From Periplaneta americana (Eukaryota > Arthropoda > Insecta > Blattodea > Blattidae), in assembly GCF_040183065.1 (NCBI RefSeq), contig NC_091120.1, positions 172,147,988 through 172,211,987 of the forward strand: a DNA stretch of 64,000 nucleotides, in the 5' to 3' direction. Shown here piece after piece: positions 11,277 to 23,700 of this stretch (within the stretch, counting starts at the first letter, position 1; each line of letters begins with the position of its first letter). The notes below the pieces were generated by a model, which was given only the letters and a program-made list of their open reading frames with translations, did not search any database and was not told the origin of the DNA. A program made the position numbers and the translations under genes.

Positions 11277-12650
11277 TGACTCATCAGGGAAAGGAAGTTC
11301 ATGCCCTAAAAACGTGAAGAATATGTATGCATTTATGCCGTATAGATAAATATGCTACAAAATATGCATTATCAGTCTGAGATTATTTTAACAGAATAAT
11401 AAGGTTTAGTCTATAGATTTTGAAGTGCTTGCTCATTGCTGAATGCTCCATTTATGCTGTTACAGTTCACAACTAAGCAGTGACGTATGTTTTCTGTTGT
11501 CATTCTTCGCCTGTTGTCTCTCAGCATAACTTTGTAGCACGAAAAACTTCGTTCTGCGTCACAAGAAGTAAGAGGGACTTGCACAAAAGCTGTGAGCTGT
11601 TCTATAGAAAATTTTGTTGTTTTTGGGGTGTTTTTCCTTCGAGAATATCTTGAATTTCTTTAAGTTGATAATAGCCACAGTTTTTGGAAAGAATATTTGC
11701 TGTTTTCTCGTTCATTTTATCTCATACATTCCAGGAACTGATGTTAAACTGGATATTGTTCTATCGAAATCTGCTAAAGATTGCAGTAAAGGAATACCAA
11801 TTGAAGCATTTACACAAGTTTCGAGAAAAACTCAAACTTTTTTTATTTCTTACCTAATTATTATTTTTTGCGCGTAATATTTCTGGTTATTTTAGAGATC
11901 AAGAAAAAGTAGTACATAAAGTCGTAACACTTGTGGAAATATCCAAAATTTAATTTCAAATTTACAAAAAATGAATGGCCAGAAGTGGACTTGAATGGTT
12001 ATTGATCTCACTGCTTCAATTGCTAACTTGCGTCATCATTACGTTCAAAATTCATAAACATAAATTAGTTATGTTTACGAGGTTACACACTTTTAAAAAT
12101 GAAGGAAAGGCAAATAAACATATATAATATGCAGTTTTCCTGCATAAATCGATCGTCTAGTTCAAAAGTGCTACAACTAAAAAAAAACAAGTTTTGAGAT
12201 ATCTTCAGTTGAAAGTTTCAAATAAATCACCTAGAAAGGAACAGATTTCTGGTTCATAACCACGACAATTAGAAATGAATTCCAGTTCATTATTAATAGA
12301 TTTCGAAATGTACTAATAATGAATTAGTAAAGTCCATAGTTATAATTACTTCTAAAGCAGTTTATTTAGTTTTTTTTTTTCTTTTTGGTTGTAAATATGA
12401 CTTACCTCAATATTGAATCAGAAAGAGCTCTGACGTTGTCGCACTTTTGAACTGGACGATCGAAATGTTAAAATATGATCTTCTATAAATAAAGGCAAAA
12501 TATGCACTTTTTATGCACAATAAAAGTAATATCATTGTATTCAGAAATTTGTGATTCATGTAGATAATCTTTCAGCATATTCACACAACAATAGAAAACA
12601 AATATGCAAATGCATGAACTTCCTTTCCCTACTCATGATAGACACTATGG
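11277..12650 (-). mobile_element. Decayed hAT transposon
   Basis: Related sequences in inverted orientation lie at the two ends (GGGAAAGGAAGTTCATGC near 11288 and its complement near 12620). A minus-strand segment around 11430-11610 encodes the hAT C-terminal dimerisation block: VPLTSCDAERSFSCYKVML and then RRRMTTENIRHCLVV. Only this part of the transposase is still readable. A second inner inverted pair lies at 12154-12183 and 12427-12464 (GATCGTCTAGTTCAAAAGTG), possibly another element nested inside. The target duplication is not recognisable. Confidence 0.65.
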
Positions 12651-12913
12651 CATCAGAAGTATGACATCCGAAATCATGTTATCTACTTCATAATAAATGT
12701 CTACCTCTTCACATGGTTCTGATGGTAAATCACGTTTGCCTGCTGATTTTAGAAAGATCTTGCTTTGCCTCAGATGAAATAGAGAGTGATAACTCTGTCT
12801 ACTGTCAATCATGCTTGAAAATCGGATGCATGTGTATGTGCATGTGTGACAATGGGTTACTTTTTTAATTGGATCATGAATAATTTAATTCTTAACGTGT
12901 TTAAATCATGCAA

Positions 12914-13185
12914 CAATGTTGTTGTTGTTTTCTAATGCAAGGCGTTTGACAATAAAGTCATTTGACCTCTTGCACTCCAATATTTTTCAAGATATTATCA
13001 TGACCAGCCAATGAAGCACAGGTTTTGAGGTGTTCCGAATCCATTTCTTGGTTTGAGTTGCACAATGGGCAGTTAGGGGACTGATATATTCCAATTCTAT
13101 GCAGGTTCATGCAACAATGTATACATCTAAGTCTCCCCTCTCCAAGACCGAAAAAGTACTTGGGGTGTGAATACACCCCAAACAG
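12914..13185 (-). repeat. LINE 3' end, zinc-knuckle tail (copy 2)
   Basis: The minus strand reads FFGLGEGRLRCIHCCMNLHR, IGIYQSPNCPLCNSNQ and MDSEHLKTCASLAGHDNI. The CPLC...H...C arrangement is the zinc knuckle found after the reverse transcriptase/RNase H of several non-LTR families. It ends in a (CAA)n-like tail (TGTTGTTGTT at 12914-12928). It is the longer of two copies; the other is at 1018-1155. Confidence 0.7.
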
Positions 13186-13299
13186 TGCTCCTCGTTAGCT
13201 TTTACGACACAGGGACAGGAAAGTTAATGTCTTCAATCCTAAGCTTCTTGTGCAACCGTTGATAGTTATAAAATAAAGATAAGATAAATATAGCCTGTC

Positions 13300-13491
13300 C
13301 CGCATTGATGTAATAGGTCTGATGGTGGGAGCACGAGGTACCATACCCTCCTTCTTTGCCAACAAATGTAAAAACCTGGGGCTAACACACAGTATTGTGA
13401 AGGAAATAGCCATTAGTGCCCTCAAAGGATCGGTTCACATATTGAGAAATCACTTGTATGGGAGTGATAATGGAAATTTGAAGTTATCTTA
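13300..13491 (+). repeat. LINE C-terminal fragment with GARGTIP motif (copy 1)
   Basis: The plus strand encodes IDVIGLMVGARGTIPSFFAN, then GLTHSIVKEIAISALKGSV and HILRNHLYG, ending in a stop at 13489-13491. The same C-terminal module occurs on the minus strand at 26880-27167 (VFGLMFGARGTTPRETLNQL). I take it as the C-terminus of a LINE with a restriction-like endonuclease (R2/NeSL-like), but that placement is from memory of similar tails. Confidence 0.5.
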
Positions 13492-13783
13492 ACCGATGAC
13501 TGTTGATTGGTTTAGATATCAATGCCAACAAATCCGTACTATTATTTTTCTCGCGGTATATGGCATTCAAATCATTATAACCTATCTGATATTTATTTAT
13601 TTATTTTTCCCCTTTCTTAACTGTAAATGAGCACAAATGCTACTTAGGTGTAAATTTTTCTGACATTTTGTATATTCGTTTCCCTAACAGTTTCAAATGT
13701 ATATCATTTTACCTTTTAGGTGTACTTCCAAATTATGTAATACGCTTTGTCAAATCTGGCAACCTTTTCATAAGGGAAGCTAA

Positions 13784-13821
<38 letters not shown>

Positions 13822-14708
13822 CTCGTTTCAAGAAATGAAGCCCTTGGCCATGTGTTTGTTACAGACCAGTGGACCCTTTCCCTGTATGAATGTTGTAATC
13901 CTTTGCCTATAAAGGACTGTACTGTAATTATTAGTAAATTAAAAGTGTCATTCACAGGTGGTGACAGTTTCGCCAATTAACAAACAAGACACAATTGATT
14001 TTTCAGTGGAAGCAATTCAATATTAAGCTCGCCTAAATGGTCGACAGAACTATTACAACTCAGTTCTATTATTGAGAATAATATTTTAATTATTTTCTTG
14101 GCATCTATTAGTATTAAAACAAGAACACAAAGTAACAGGATCATTAGTACATAAATAATCTGCATTTGATCGGTTTTGGGAAGGATAAGTAGTTACCATA
14201 TTTATTAGTTTTTTCATGAAATGTATAACAGATAGGAATGTAACACGAACTAATGTAATTACAATTTAATGTCAAATATAACTTAATCATACACCCTAAA
14301 TTAGTACAAATGAAATCACGTTCATTCAATTCTGTACTTCGTGTAGTCAAACTGAATTTTTATAGCATTAGTACAATATAGTTTCCATTTATGTAATCGA
14401 AGTTTGTTGTTGGAAATTTTCGGAAGGAATTAGATACAAGTTATTACAAGTTCTCGTTTTGGCAAGCTACAAGCACTGTATAGTCTGTTTCCTGTTTCAG
14501 TATAAAATTCTAATATTTCCGTTTACAAGATCTTACTTCTCTTAACTGTGTTGCAGTGAAATTATTTTGAAGTTGCTATTGCCTAAAATCATTTAAAAAA
14601 TTGGATCTATTTTTTTATATTAAGCAATATTACATTTTATGCGAACAAATTTTATTACGTAAAAGTATAATCTGTTTTGATTCTCCATGAATATTGTATT
14701 TGTTTATA
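13492..14708. other. Unassigned stretch with (ATT)n microsatellite
   Basis: Contains an (ATT)n tract at about 13786-13820. The minus-strand frames here are AT-rich and look random. Nothing else recognised. Confidence 0.4.
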
Positions 14709-15480
14709 CAGGGTGTGGAAAAAATATTTTTAAACAACTTGTGAGGTAATAAATTGGATCAAAAAAGACATATAAAAGAAGCAGAAATAAAATTTATTTA
14801 AAAAGAAATGAAAGAAAAAGACGTAACTATGGGTCGGAAATGTGTAATTACCCTGCTATGGATGTAACTTCCATAACCTTGATTGCTGTAGAGATAGGGA
14901 ACATCTTTAACACCATTGAAAATGTGTTTGATGTGACACTGTTAATGGTACTGTGACAGTAGCAGCTGTTTTATGTAGGAATTTTTTACTTTTTAGATAC
15001 AAAAACTATCAAAATAAAGTCTACAGTTCTGCTTTGAAACTGCAGGTAGTTAGTACGCCTGGAAAGAAGAGATTATTGTATTCACTCGAAAATTCCAGAG
15101 ACATTTTCGATTGTTTGTAAAGCCTCAACAACATGAGCAATGAGATCTTCAGAGTCCATTAGCTCAGAGTAAATTAATTTTCTCATGTATTTCCCAAGAA
15201 AGAAATCCGAAGTGCCAAGTATGGAGACCTTGAAGGCCAGGAAACTGGTTCTCCACTTCCAATCCCATTACTCCCAGAAGTTGTCACGCATAAAGTGAAA
15301 GGAGTACCATTATGTGTTTGAACCACTGAACTTTACATATCTACAATGATACTTCTATAGCAATTCTGGTAGCACCTCTTCCAGGAAGACTTGATAATTT
15401 TGTACAGAAGCATTCATTAGTATTCCTGGTCAAGCCGAGAATTATCATCTTATGAGGACTTCAGTCAGGAAACAAAAGAC
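14709..15480 (-). pseudogene. Tc1/mariner-like transposon remnant
   Basis: A terminal repeat-like TACAGGGTGTGGAAAAAATA lies at about 14709. On the minus strand at about 15060-15270 a transposase C-terminus reads GSGEPVSWPSRSPYLA, then FLGKYMRKLIYSELMDSEDL and a C-terminal GIFE, matching the WPARSPDLxPxDFFLWGxLK tail of the family. The third catalytic position is not preserved and the other end was not found. Confidence 0.5.
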
Positions 15481-16298
15481 ATACCGATATACAGAAGGCA
15501 TTATAAACCTTACTAGTATGTAACCATAATAACAGTCAGCTGTTTGAAACTATATATTGAGAATCAATTTTAGATAATACCATGTGTGTTATATGTCTGA
15601 GGTGATGTGTGGACGCATTATAAGAATATGGGAAGCAGGTCTTCCTATAAATCAGATAGTACATGCCGTCCAGCGAGATGTAAAAGTTAAAATATTCCAA
15701 CATTTTTACATGTATTTCCTGACTCAGTAAGTATGGGTGACCGCCACCCAAGTTTTACCTATCGTATTTTCCTTTAAATTAATTTGAATTTCAAATGTGT
15801 AGTTAAATGTTTTAATGAGTTTCAGTTTAAACTTTTATATCTACATTTATAATAAAATTAATATTTTTCTATTAATACAGTATATAGGTATAGGCCCCAT
15901 ATATCGATTGTAACAATGAAAACATCCATGAATAATAAAGAAGGCAGTGGACTAGCATATAAAGTGTAATAAGTTTACTATTTTCGTCTATTATACTTAT
16001 TAATGTTTTAAAATAAAAGTGTATCAGATTATTTAAAATAATACTAAAATAAAATGTAGTGAAAATGCCATTAAAAAAAAAAAAAAAAAGGGATTAATCT
16101 CAGGAAAATACATCTGTGCTCCGTCACATTGTCTAAAGTCCACGGATAATGATACAAATTTTCTCTTGGGATTACTAATGAATGCTTCTCTACATTCTGC
16201 ACCAATCAGAAAGTAATTTGTGATGATTGCCCATCCAACAAGGCAGTTTTTTTTTTGTGAGTGTTCCCACCCCACAACCTATTGTAGTACCATAAATA
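15481..16298. other. Unassigned stretch
   Basis: No gene or repeat recognised; an A run lies at about 16074-16089. Confidence 0.4.
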
Positions 16299-16870
16299 CA
16301 GGATGAACTGTAAGAAATGTCATTAATTTCAGAGGCTTATTCTTTGAGATGTTTCAAACAAAAAAGTTTAATAAAATTTGCTCATCTTCGCTTCCTTTCC
16401 AAGATAATTGTTTTAAATGAAACATTTCATAGCGTGTTTTGGGAAAGCCAATGATTTAATTCCCAATATGCTCGGTCAATTTAAGAGAGCAATGTATTAT
16501 GATAATGAATGATTGAAAGAATTTTAGTTTTGTCCTTTAAATTTGATCGGAAAAAATCTAACATTTTAAAATTCCTTTTCAAAACGAAAAGTTACATTTG
16601 TTCGAATCAAATTTCTGCATGTTTAAAGTAAAAAAAAACTGAAATTCTTTAAATCATTCATTATCATAATATACTGCTGTCTTAAATTGACTGAGCATAT
16701 TGGGAATTAAATCAATGGTTTTCCCAAAACATGCTATAAAATATTTCATATAAAACAGTTTTTATCTCGATTAGGAAGCAAAAACGAGCAAAATTGTATT
16801 AAACTTTTTTGTTTGGAATATCTCAAAGAATAACCCTTCGAAATTAATGACTTACTTACGGTTCACCCTG
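16299..16870. mobile_element. Long foldback MITE
   Basis: A 572-bp element with TA flanks (16297-16298, 16871-16872). The two arms of about 240-260 bp are imperfect inverted copies that meet around a short centre near 16560-16630. The ends are CAGGATGAAC and, inverted, CAGGGTGAAC. There is no coding capacity. The near-complete palindrome would form a long hairpin if transcribed. Confidence 0.8.
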
Positions 16871-17135
16871 TATAATAGAGTAGCACATCAGGCACCACTC
16901 TTTCATTAGTGTTAAAGAAGTTGCCTGTTTACAGCAATTCATGTTAGGGAACTTAACCCTCAGTGCAGTAATTATAGATTTCTGACCCATAGTTTCCTAC
17001 CGTAACATATCTCTTTTGCTCCCATCCATCACTTGTCAAATTGTTTAAAAGTAGTTTTTACATGCCTTGTATATAATAATACCATAGAAGATCTCGTGTA
17101 AGAGTTATTCCTTCTTGTTACAGAAAACACAAAAT

Positions 17136-17648
17136 TTAATTAATTGATTAACTAGTGGACTTACTCGTGTTAATAATGTAAGATTTGTGCGGCTTACAGC
17201 TGTTTCAGTGCTTCACGCACCATCCTCAGAGCCTACTAGATCTCGGCGTCATCTCGAACTTCTCTGCCTGTTATGTGGGTGTGTTTGATTGTTAAAAGGT
17301 GTTGAAGAGTGGAGTCAAATAGTGTGTGTGTACTGAAATTGATCTGTGTGTTGAGAATGTGATTGGGGTGTGTTTTAGTGTGTTTGTATATTTAGTATTG
17401 TTCTAGTGTGTTGAGTTTTTGGTTCTTGGGTTGTATGTGTATGAAATATACACACACACTATTTGACTCCACACTTCAACACCTTTCAACAAACAAACAA
17501 ACACACCCACATAACAGGCAGAGAAGTTAGAGATGACGCCGATATCTAGTAGGCTCTGAGGATGGTGCGTGAAGCACTGAAACAGCTGTAAGCCGCACAT
17601 CTTACATAATTAACACGAGTAAGTCCGCTAGTTAATCAATTAATTATA
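17136..17648 (-). mobile_element. Penelope-like element, short copy with long inverted arms
   Basis: Inverted arms of about 200 bp (17136-17340 and 17440-17648) share AATTAATTGATTAACTAG at their outer ends and GTGGGTGTGTTTG near their inner ends. The spacer on the minus strand matches the C-terminal end of the endonuclease frame of the Penelope-like element at 29867-30738 (around THTLFDSTL). Each arm carries a hammerhead-like core, CTGAGGATGGTGC then GCACTGAAAC (plus strand 17556-17583; mirrored at about 17201-17229). No coding domain is intact. Confidence 0.65.
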
Positions 17649-18439
17649 TTCGAGTGTTAAAAGTAGTGTACGCAAGATTCAAAATGGATTATCAAGACAA
17701 AATTTAAGACTTTCATGTGCATACAGTGGGGTTCACATGAAACAGATTTGAGCACTTTTCTTGTGTGTGTCTGTGGGCTCGTAATGTGAACATGGCTTTG
17801 TAAACATAGTGGAGAACTTGGGTGTACTGTTGTCAAAATGTTGACAACTACAAGGATACCATGACGTATGTGCCTGTTGTTGGCCTCGTCCAAAGCTTGC
17901 TGGAGAGGCTAACTTCTGTTTCTGATCTTGGAAAAAGTTGTATCTTACAAGAGCCTGTGTATTTTCCTTGTCCATATAACCTTATCTTCTTCCTTCTATC
18001 TTAATCAGATCTCAGCTGCACAAACTATTAAAGTGAAAAACAACAGGCCAAATCACAAAGTAACATAATACATTAAATAATTTCTCATGTAGTTATCAGG
18101 TTTCTAGTGTAAAAGTAATGTGTGAATGTAAAATAACAATAAACTTATTAATAGAAACATGCCTTAAATTGAAATTACAACACTAGCCTATATTCCATTG
18201 TAGTGTAATCCAAGATAAAAAAAAAACCTTCCCAAAAGACATAATATATCCCCTTCTCTGAACCAGTGTATGAATACCTTTAAACTCCTTTCACAGTCCT
18301 CTCATCCATTAAAATGTGTCAATTTATCCCCATACAGTAGTACCTCTATTATCTGTGGAAATGAAGAGGATTGACTGAACTCGAAAAAATCGGTCAATCC
18401 ATACCATAAACATTTTTCGTAAATTTAGTGAATAATGCT
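17649..18439. other. Unassigned stretch
   Basis: No gene or repeat recognised; the frames at 17657-18004 are short and unlike known proteins. Confidence 0.4.
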
Positions 18440-19333
18440 TGAACTGCATGCATTGTATTCTTCACCTGACATAATTAGGAATATTAAATCCAGACGTTTG
18501 AGATGGGCAAGGCATGTAGCATATAATGTGTTAGTTGGGAGGCCGAGACGTAGATGGGTAAATAATATTAAAATGGATTTGAGGGAGGTGGGATATGATG
18601 ATAGAGACTATAGTATTTTCGCTGTAAGAAAAATCCTAATATAAACAATAGCACGTGACTGAAGTGAGGCTTCATTGGCCGCTGTTTGGCACCACAGATT
18701 CTCAGTACGTGTTCCCGCCTACTGCAGTACATTCTCTTTCATATTAAACATTTCCAGTTACTCGTTAAGTACGCCTAGCCTCACTACTATGCATTCGTTT
18801 CCTTAGAAAACATTTACTTTATAATTACTGCAATTAAGTTATTTTTAAGTCTGTCTTCACAATGGACAGTTGAGGATACACAAGTCATACTTCAGTACCA
18901 CGTGCTTATGTGAACAACTACGAGCTCAAGTGACGCCAGCTTGTTACAAGAACAGACTACCTCGGTATTACTGTTGGTATTCATCCACGTTCATATTATG
19001 TAACAAAATATAAAAGTAGCTTTTCTTTTACATAGCGTTTTACATATGAGTGAAGTTATATGTTTCATCGTATTTAACAACTAGAATTCAATTTTTTATT
19101 CTCAAATAATACAAGATTGTGGTTTCCGAATACGAACTATATTTTCCTGCGTCATGTGAATGTTTCGACTGGGAGCCAATCACGGATATGACAGCAACGT
19201 GCTTATGTTTACATTAGGATTTTTCTTACAGCAAAAACAGTATAGATTAATCTTGCTCAGGATAGGGACCAATGGCGGGCTTATGTGAGTGTGGCAGTGA
19301 ACCTCTGGGTTCCTTAAAAGCCAGTAAGTAAGT
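18440..19333 (+). repeat. LINE 3' end (AAGT-tail family), interrupted by a MITE
   Basis: The C-terminus of a non-LTR polyprotein reads SRRLRWARHVA, then GRPRRRWVNNIKMDLREVGY, is interrupted at 18610/18611, and resumes at 19243 with INLAQDRDQWRAYV-like codons and the tail CCAGTAAGTAAGTG. Compared with its neighbour at 19485 and the copy at 62942 it lacks about 28 bp, consistent with recombination between two GGGAGGCCG direct repeats. The unit from 18513 to 19484 is tandemly duplicated as 19485-19838. Confidence 0.85.
18611..19242. mobile_element. 632-bp TA-flanked MITE inside the LINE
   Basis: Terminal inverted repeats of about 50 bp (TAGTATTTTCGCTGTAAG and, inverted, TACTGTTTTTGCTGTAAG, then AAAAATCCTAAT in both). 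It is flanked by TA (18609-18610, 19243-19244). The tandem sister copy reads GAGACTAGATTAATC at the same place, which is the empty site and proves both boundaries and the TA duplication. No coding capacity. Confidence 0.92.
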
Positions 19334-19484
19334 GAATAATGCATACACATTCGTAATTTCCTCTATGATCTTGTATTCAACACTCTGGGTAGTGGATCAG
19401 AAGTTCACTGATTTAAGTCTGGTTGTTCACAATCGGTTTTTAATAAACATATTCAACTTGTTCTGGAGTTGGAGCAAGTGACGT

Positions 19485-19838
19485 CATGTAGCATATAGAA
19501 TGTTAGTTGGGAGGCCGGAGGGAAAAAGACCTTTGGGGAGGCCGAGATGTAGATGGGTAGATAATATTAAAATGGATTTGAGGGAAGTGGGAATGATGAT
19601 AGAGACTAGATTAATCTTGCTCAGGATAGGGACCAATGGCGGGCTTATGTGAGGGCCTCTGGGTTCTTTAAAAGCCAGTAAGTAAGTGAATAATGCATAC
19701 ACATTCGTAATTTCCTCTATGAATTTGTATTCAACACTCTGGGTAGTGGATCAGAAGTTCACTGATTTAAGTCCGGTTGTTCACAATGGGTTTTTAATAA
19801 ATATATTCAACTTGTGGAGTTGGAGCAGGTGACGTCAT
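19485..19838 (+). repeat. Tandem duplicate of LINE end plus flank (MITE-free)
   Basis: Repeats the LINE 3' end (GGAGGGAAAAAGACC, GTAGATGGGTAG, tail CCAGTAAGTAAGTG) and the following unique flank (AATAATGCATACACATTCG to GACGTCAT), matching 18513-19484 without the MITE. The junction repeats a GTCAT/GCAT microhomology. The duplication therefore preceded the MITE insertion in the left copy. Confidence 0.88.
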
Positions 19839-20590
19839 CTAGTGATGTGTAGAAGGGGGGAAGTTGAAACAGGAATTGGAGGGTTATGGAGCAGCTGAGG
19901 CAGTGTAACTCGAGAATGTAAAGCGATAGAACATTCATAGTTATGTCAAAAGATTCGTAACAAACCATGCTACAATCTCAATTGAGCAACAATCAGAAGT
20001 CGACAAGTTAAATTGGAAAAATTCGCGAGTGAAGTTGAGTGAGGATATTCAGAATGTCGCCCTACAGCACAAATGGGAGCAGGTGTTTAAACAACAGATC
20101 ATGATGGTTATTATAGCAAATGACATTATTATTGTAGGCTGCAAATAGCTGGAAATAATGTGGCAATCTTGGAAATAACTATGCTTTAGATTTTATGTTG
20201 GTAAGATGCATATGCAAATAGAAAGCAAAATGGCATGAGTTGTCTTTTTCGATAAGGTAATTACTGGAAAGTTCTTATGCTTGAGTAAATTGGTTAGATG
20301 ACCTATGCAAAGTAAAGGAAAAACCAATATATACACTATTTGCAATGACTGTGTCTTGCCTTAACTGTTAAAGTAGTTCGATCAAGATTGTCAGGACTAT
20401 GTCACAAGATGCAAAAATGTTTGTTATGTAGAAGTTATGCTGACAATATTAATAATATGCACATGTTTCTAAATGTTCCGGAATAGAATTTTCTAAATTT
20501 TATCGGTTCTTTATTTTAAGGATATAAATGTTGATGGTAAATTGAAATTCATCGTTGATGGAAGCTATGAAGGTAATTAGAATTGAACTC
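19839..20590. other. Unassigned stretch downstream of the host gene
   Basis: No gene or repeat recognised; it lies between the tandem LINE duplication and the 3' end of the minus-strand acetyltransferase gene. Confidence 0.4.
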
Positions 20591-20609
20591 TCAAAATGGT
20601 CGTGATTTG

Positions 20610-20615
20610 TTTATT
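20610..20615 (-). terminator. Poly(A) signal of the NAT10 gene
   Basis: AATAAA on the minus strand, 39 nt past the stop codon at 20655-20657, in a T-rich context. It is the first such signal after the stop, giving a very short 3' UTR if used. Confidence 0.6.
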
Positions 20616-20654
20616 GACTTTTTACAACTCTCAAATAGAAGTAGATACATGACA

Positions 20655-20739
20655 TTAATGCTCAAATTTCTTCTTGTGTTTCTTCTTTTTGCCAGGTGTT
20701 TCAATGATGTCTTCTGTCTCAGATGGTCTCTTTTCTCCA
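20655..20739 (-). CDS. NAT10: NAT10 exon 18 (residues 990-1017 and stop)
   Basis: Encodes GEKRPSETEDIIETP, then the Lys-rich tail GKKKKHKKKFEH and TAA at 20657-20655. The basic end is the expected nucleolar-localisation tail. Acceptor TTTCAG. Confidence 0.94.
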
Positions 20740-23700
20740 CTGAAATGTAAATTAAATCAGTTGCAGGTATATAGATTATAGAAAAAAATTGACAGGGGAT
20801 GTAAGGAAATTCCAAAGATTGCGTGAAACTACTGTATACTCGAATTAAAGCAAGAAAATACAATATGCACTTTCTTAGACACTGTACTGTGTTTTGATAT
20901 AAATGTATATACATAATCCATATACCCAACATTTCCAGCTTATTGTGTGTGAAATGCATCTTTAAAATGTTAGATTCTTTCAAAAGTCGTTGTAAAGATG
21001 TCCATAATTACAGGTTCACAAATCAGTTTTTGTATTGTATTGTATTTATTTACATTCCATGGTATTCATACATCGCTTCACAGCTAGAATATGGAATATG
21101 CCAAAAAAAAATCTTAATAGTATTATAAAGTCCTAATTATAGTCACAGTCTAGTTGAAATATATACAGGAGAGTTTTACAATATAATCTACTAGTACAAC
21201 ACAAAAGTTTAGTATCAATGATTAATACAAGACAAATATTCATGAAGCGTTGTTGAATGCCGTTAATTCATCTACAGAATAGAAGGCGTGAGAAATGAGG
21301 TACTTCTTTAATTTGGCCCTAAATAATCTTATGTTTTGAGTTTAATTTTTTATAGCACGATAGACTCACTGATGGAGTATGAAAATTATTTTTTGACGCA
21401 TATTTATGCTATGAACTGTTGAATTATAAAGTGTTCGATTTTTCTGAATATTAATGATGAATATAAAATTCATTGTTATATGAAGTCGGCTTTTCTTTTT
21501 TGGGATTCATCATTAGCCCATTTTCTTGAGGAATGAGGAGGAGGGGGCTTTTTCGATGTGATATTAATTAGATGCATGGCTGGCTGTCAAGATGTGAGGT
21601 CAGTAAAAGTCTGCCTACGATAACACAAATGAAGTACAATGATGCTCACATATTAACAGTACTCACCTTTTGACAGAAATAATATTCTTAATCTTCTTCC
21701 CTGAGGAGCCTAATGCACTGGTCCATTCTTCTTCTGAACCTTTAATTGCATACTGGCTAAGGTTTTCTTTCTTCAATTTCTCCAGTTCCTGTCGCTGTTT
21801 GTGTTTCAGTTCCTGAAATTGAGAGGTTCTGCATCTATCACTGTCCACACATGTGCAGTGATGTAACTAAATCTCATATTAATAATTTATTTTCTCATTC
21901 TTTATTTACCTTTGCTGCCTCTTCTAGTTCATCATGCATGCTCTTAGCAACAGGATCGAAAGAGACATCTGTTCGAGCCTGGACTATACTCTGCTCTACA
22001 CACTGTTCCAGAATTCCTCTTAAATACTGGACAAATCGACGGATTGTTCGGTTGAACAGGCCCAGGAGCTGTGATGATGGCAACTCTAATTCTGTAGCCA
22101 GATTGTCTACTGTTTTGTATTGAAGACCCAAGCCAAGAATAATAGCCTGCAACAATGAATTAAAATATGCATTATTTCCATTGCTTATTTTAATCTATGT
22201 TTATCTCTAGTAGCCGGTCGAATCAGAAAAAACTATTCTGTGACTGAGTACATTTAATCTAATTACAAGTCATTGTGGCATGAACTTACTGACTGTACAG
22301 CGGACAGATGAGTATCTCCCATATGATTCAGGAAGTAAAGTCTAGCCAGAATTGGTACCAAGTCCATTATCAGGTGATAATCAACCAGATTGTTGCAGTA
22401 CATCTCCAATCTCTTCACGTCATATTTAGTCATATGAACATCCAGTTCAGACTTGCTTAGCACTATAAAAACAGAATAAGAAAGTAATGTATTATTTATT
22501 ATCTTCCATATTGACACATTTCACAGTACTTCGAACACGCAAGTCTTTGTGTTCTGAATTGATAGTACTGGAAATAAATAGAAAGTGTCTTTCAAATACC
22601 CAGGTCCTAATCCACAAAAGTATGGAGTAATATTTGTATGTTATGTTCTCCATGTTATAAATCAGAAAAAAAAAAAACTGAATTCCACAAGAGCATCTTG
22701 TACACTTGTACTGGTATTTTATTACGCCATACGTACGAGGCGCGTCCATAAAGTAACTTTCCCACTCATCCCACAGCTAGCAAACCATATGTTGCGCGAA
22801 GCGATTGCGTGTACGTGATAGAGTAATGTCCTGGCATAGCGCACGCGCTAGCGGAACTTCCTGAGTGCTCTCAGTAGCTTCGTTGCATTGGTTGAAAATA
22901 GACGTTCCTATTCCAGCTCCCTCCGTGTGTGAAGTGCGATCAGTGATAAAGTTTTTGAATGCACGGGGCATAGCGCCGATTGAAATTGATCGTCAGCTGT
23001 GCCAGGTCTATGGGCCTAACGTCATGAGCAAGCAGATGCTGTGTTGCTCCACAAGGTCGTCTGTGATGATGGTTGGCCTCCCACTGCACTCGTCATGCAC
23101 ATTTTGGCATCCTGCTGAAAATTGTCTACAGCAGCAACGCACCGTCTGCTTGCCCATAGACCTGGCACAGCTGACGATCAATTTCAATCGGCGCTATGCC
23201 CTGTGCATTCAAAAACTTTATTACTGACCATACTTCACACGGCAGGAGCTGGAATAGGAACGTCCATCTTCAACCAATGCACCGAAGCTACTGAGAGCAC
23301 TCGCAAAGTTCCGCTAGCGCATGTGCCATGCCAGACATTACTCTATCACGTACACTCAGTCGCTTCGCGCAACATATGGTTTGCTAGCTGGGAGACGAGT
23401 GGGAAGGTTACTTTATGGACGCGCCTCGTATTAACAGAGGTGTGACTTTATGGTGTTATTTTACCCTGATTTCGGTGAATATTGAAAGAAAAAAAACACA
23501 CTCACACACACACAAAAACTCTCCCTCTCTCACATTCAGTCACTCTCTCTGTATTGCTTTTACAAGGGAAAAGATTCTTCCTCTCTGGTCAAAGATTAGT
23601 CAGTTCTTGAATTAGCATGAACGTCTATTTTTGAGGAGTGGATCAGGACAGCACGTTTGCACATCTCCTTTTTATGTTAAGTTAAGTTAGGTTAGAGTAA

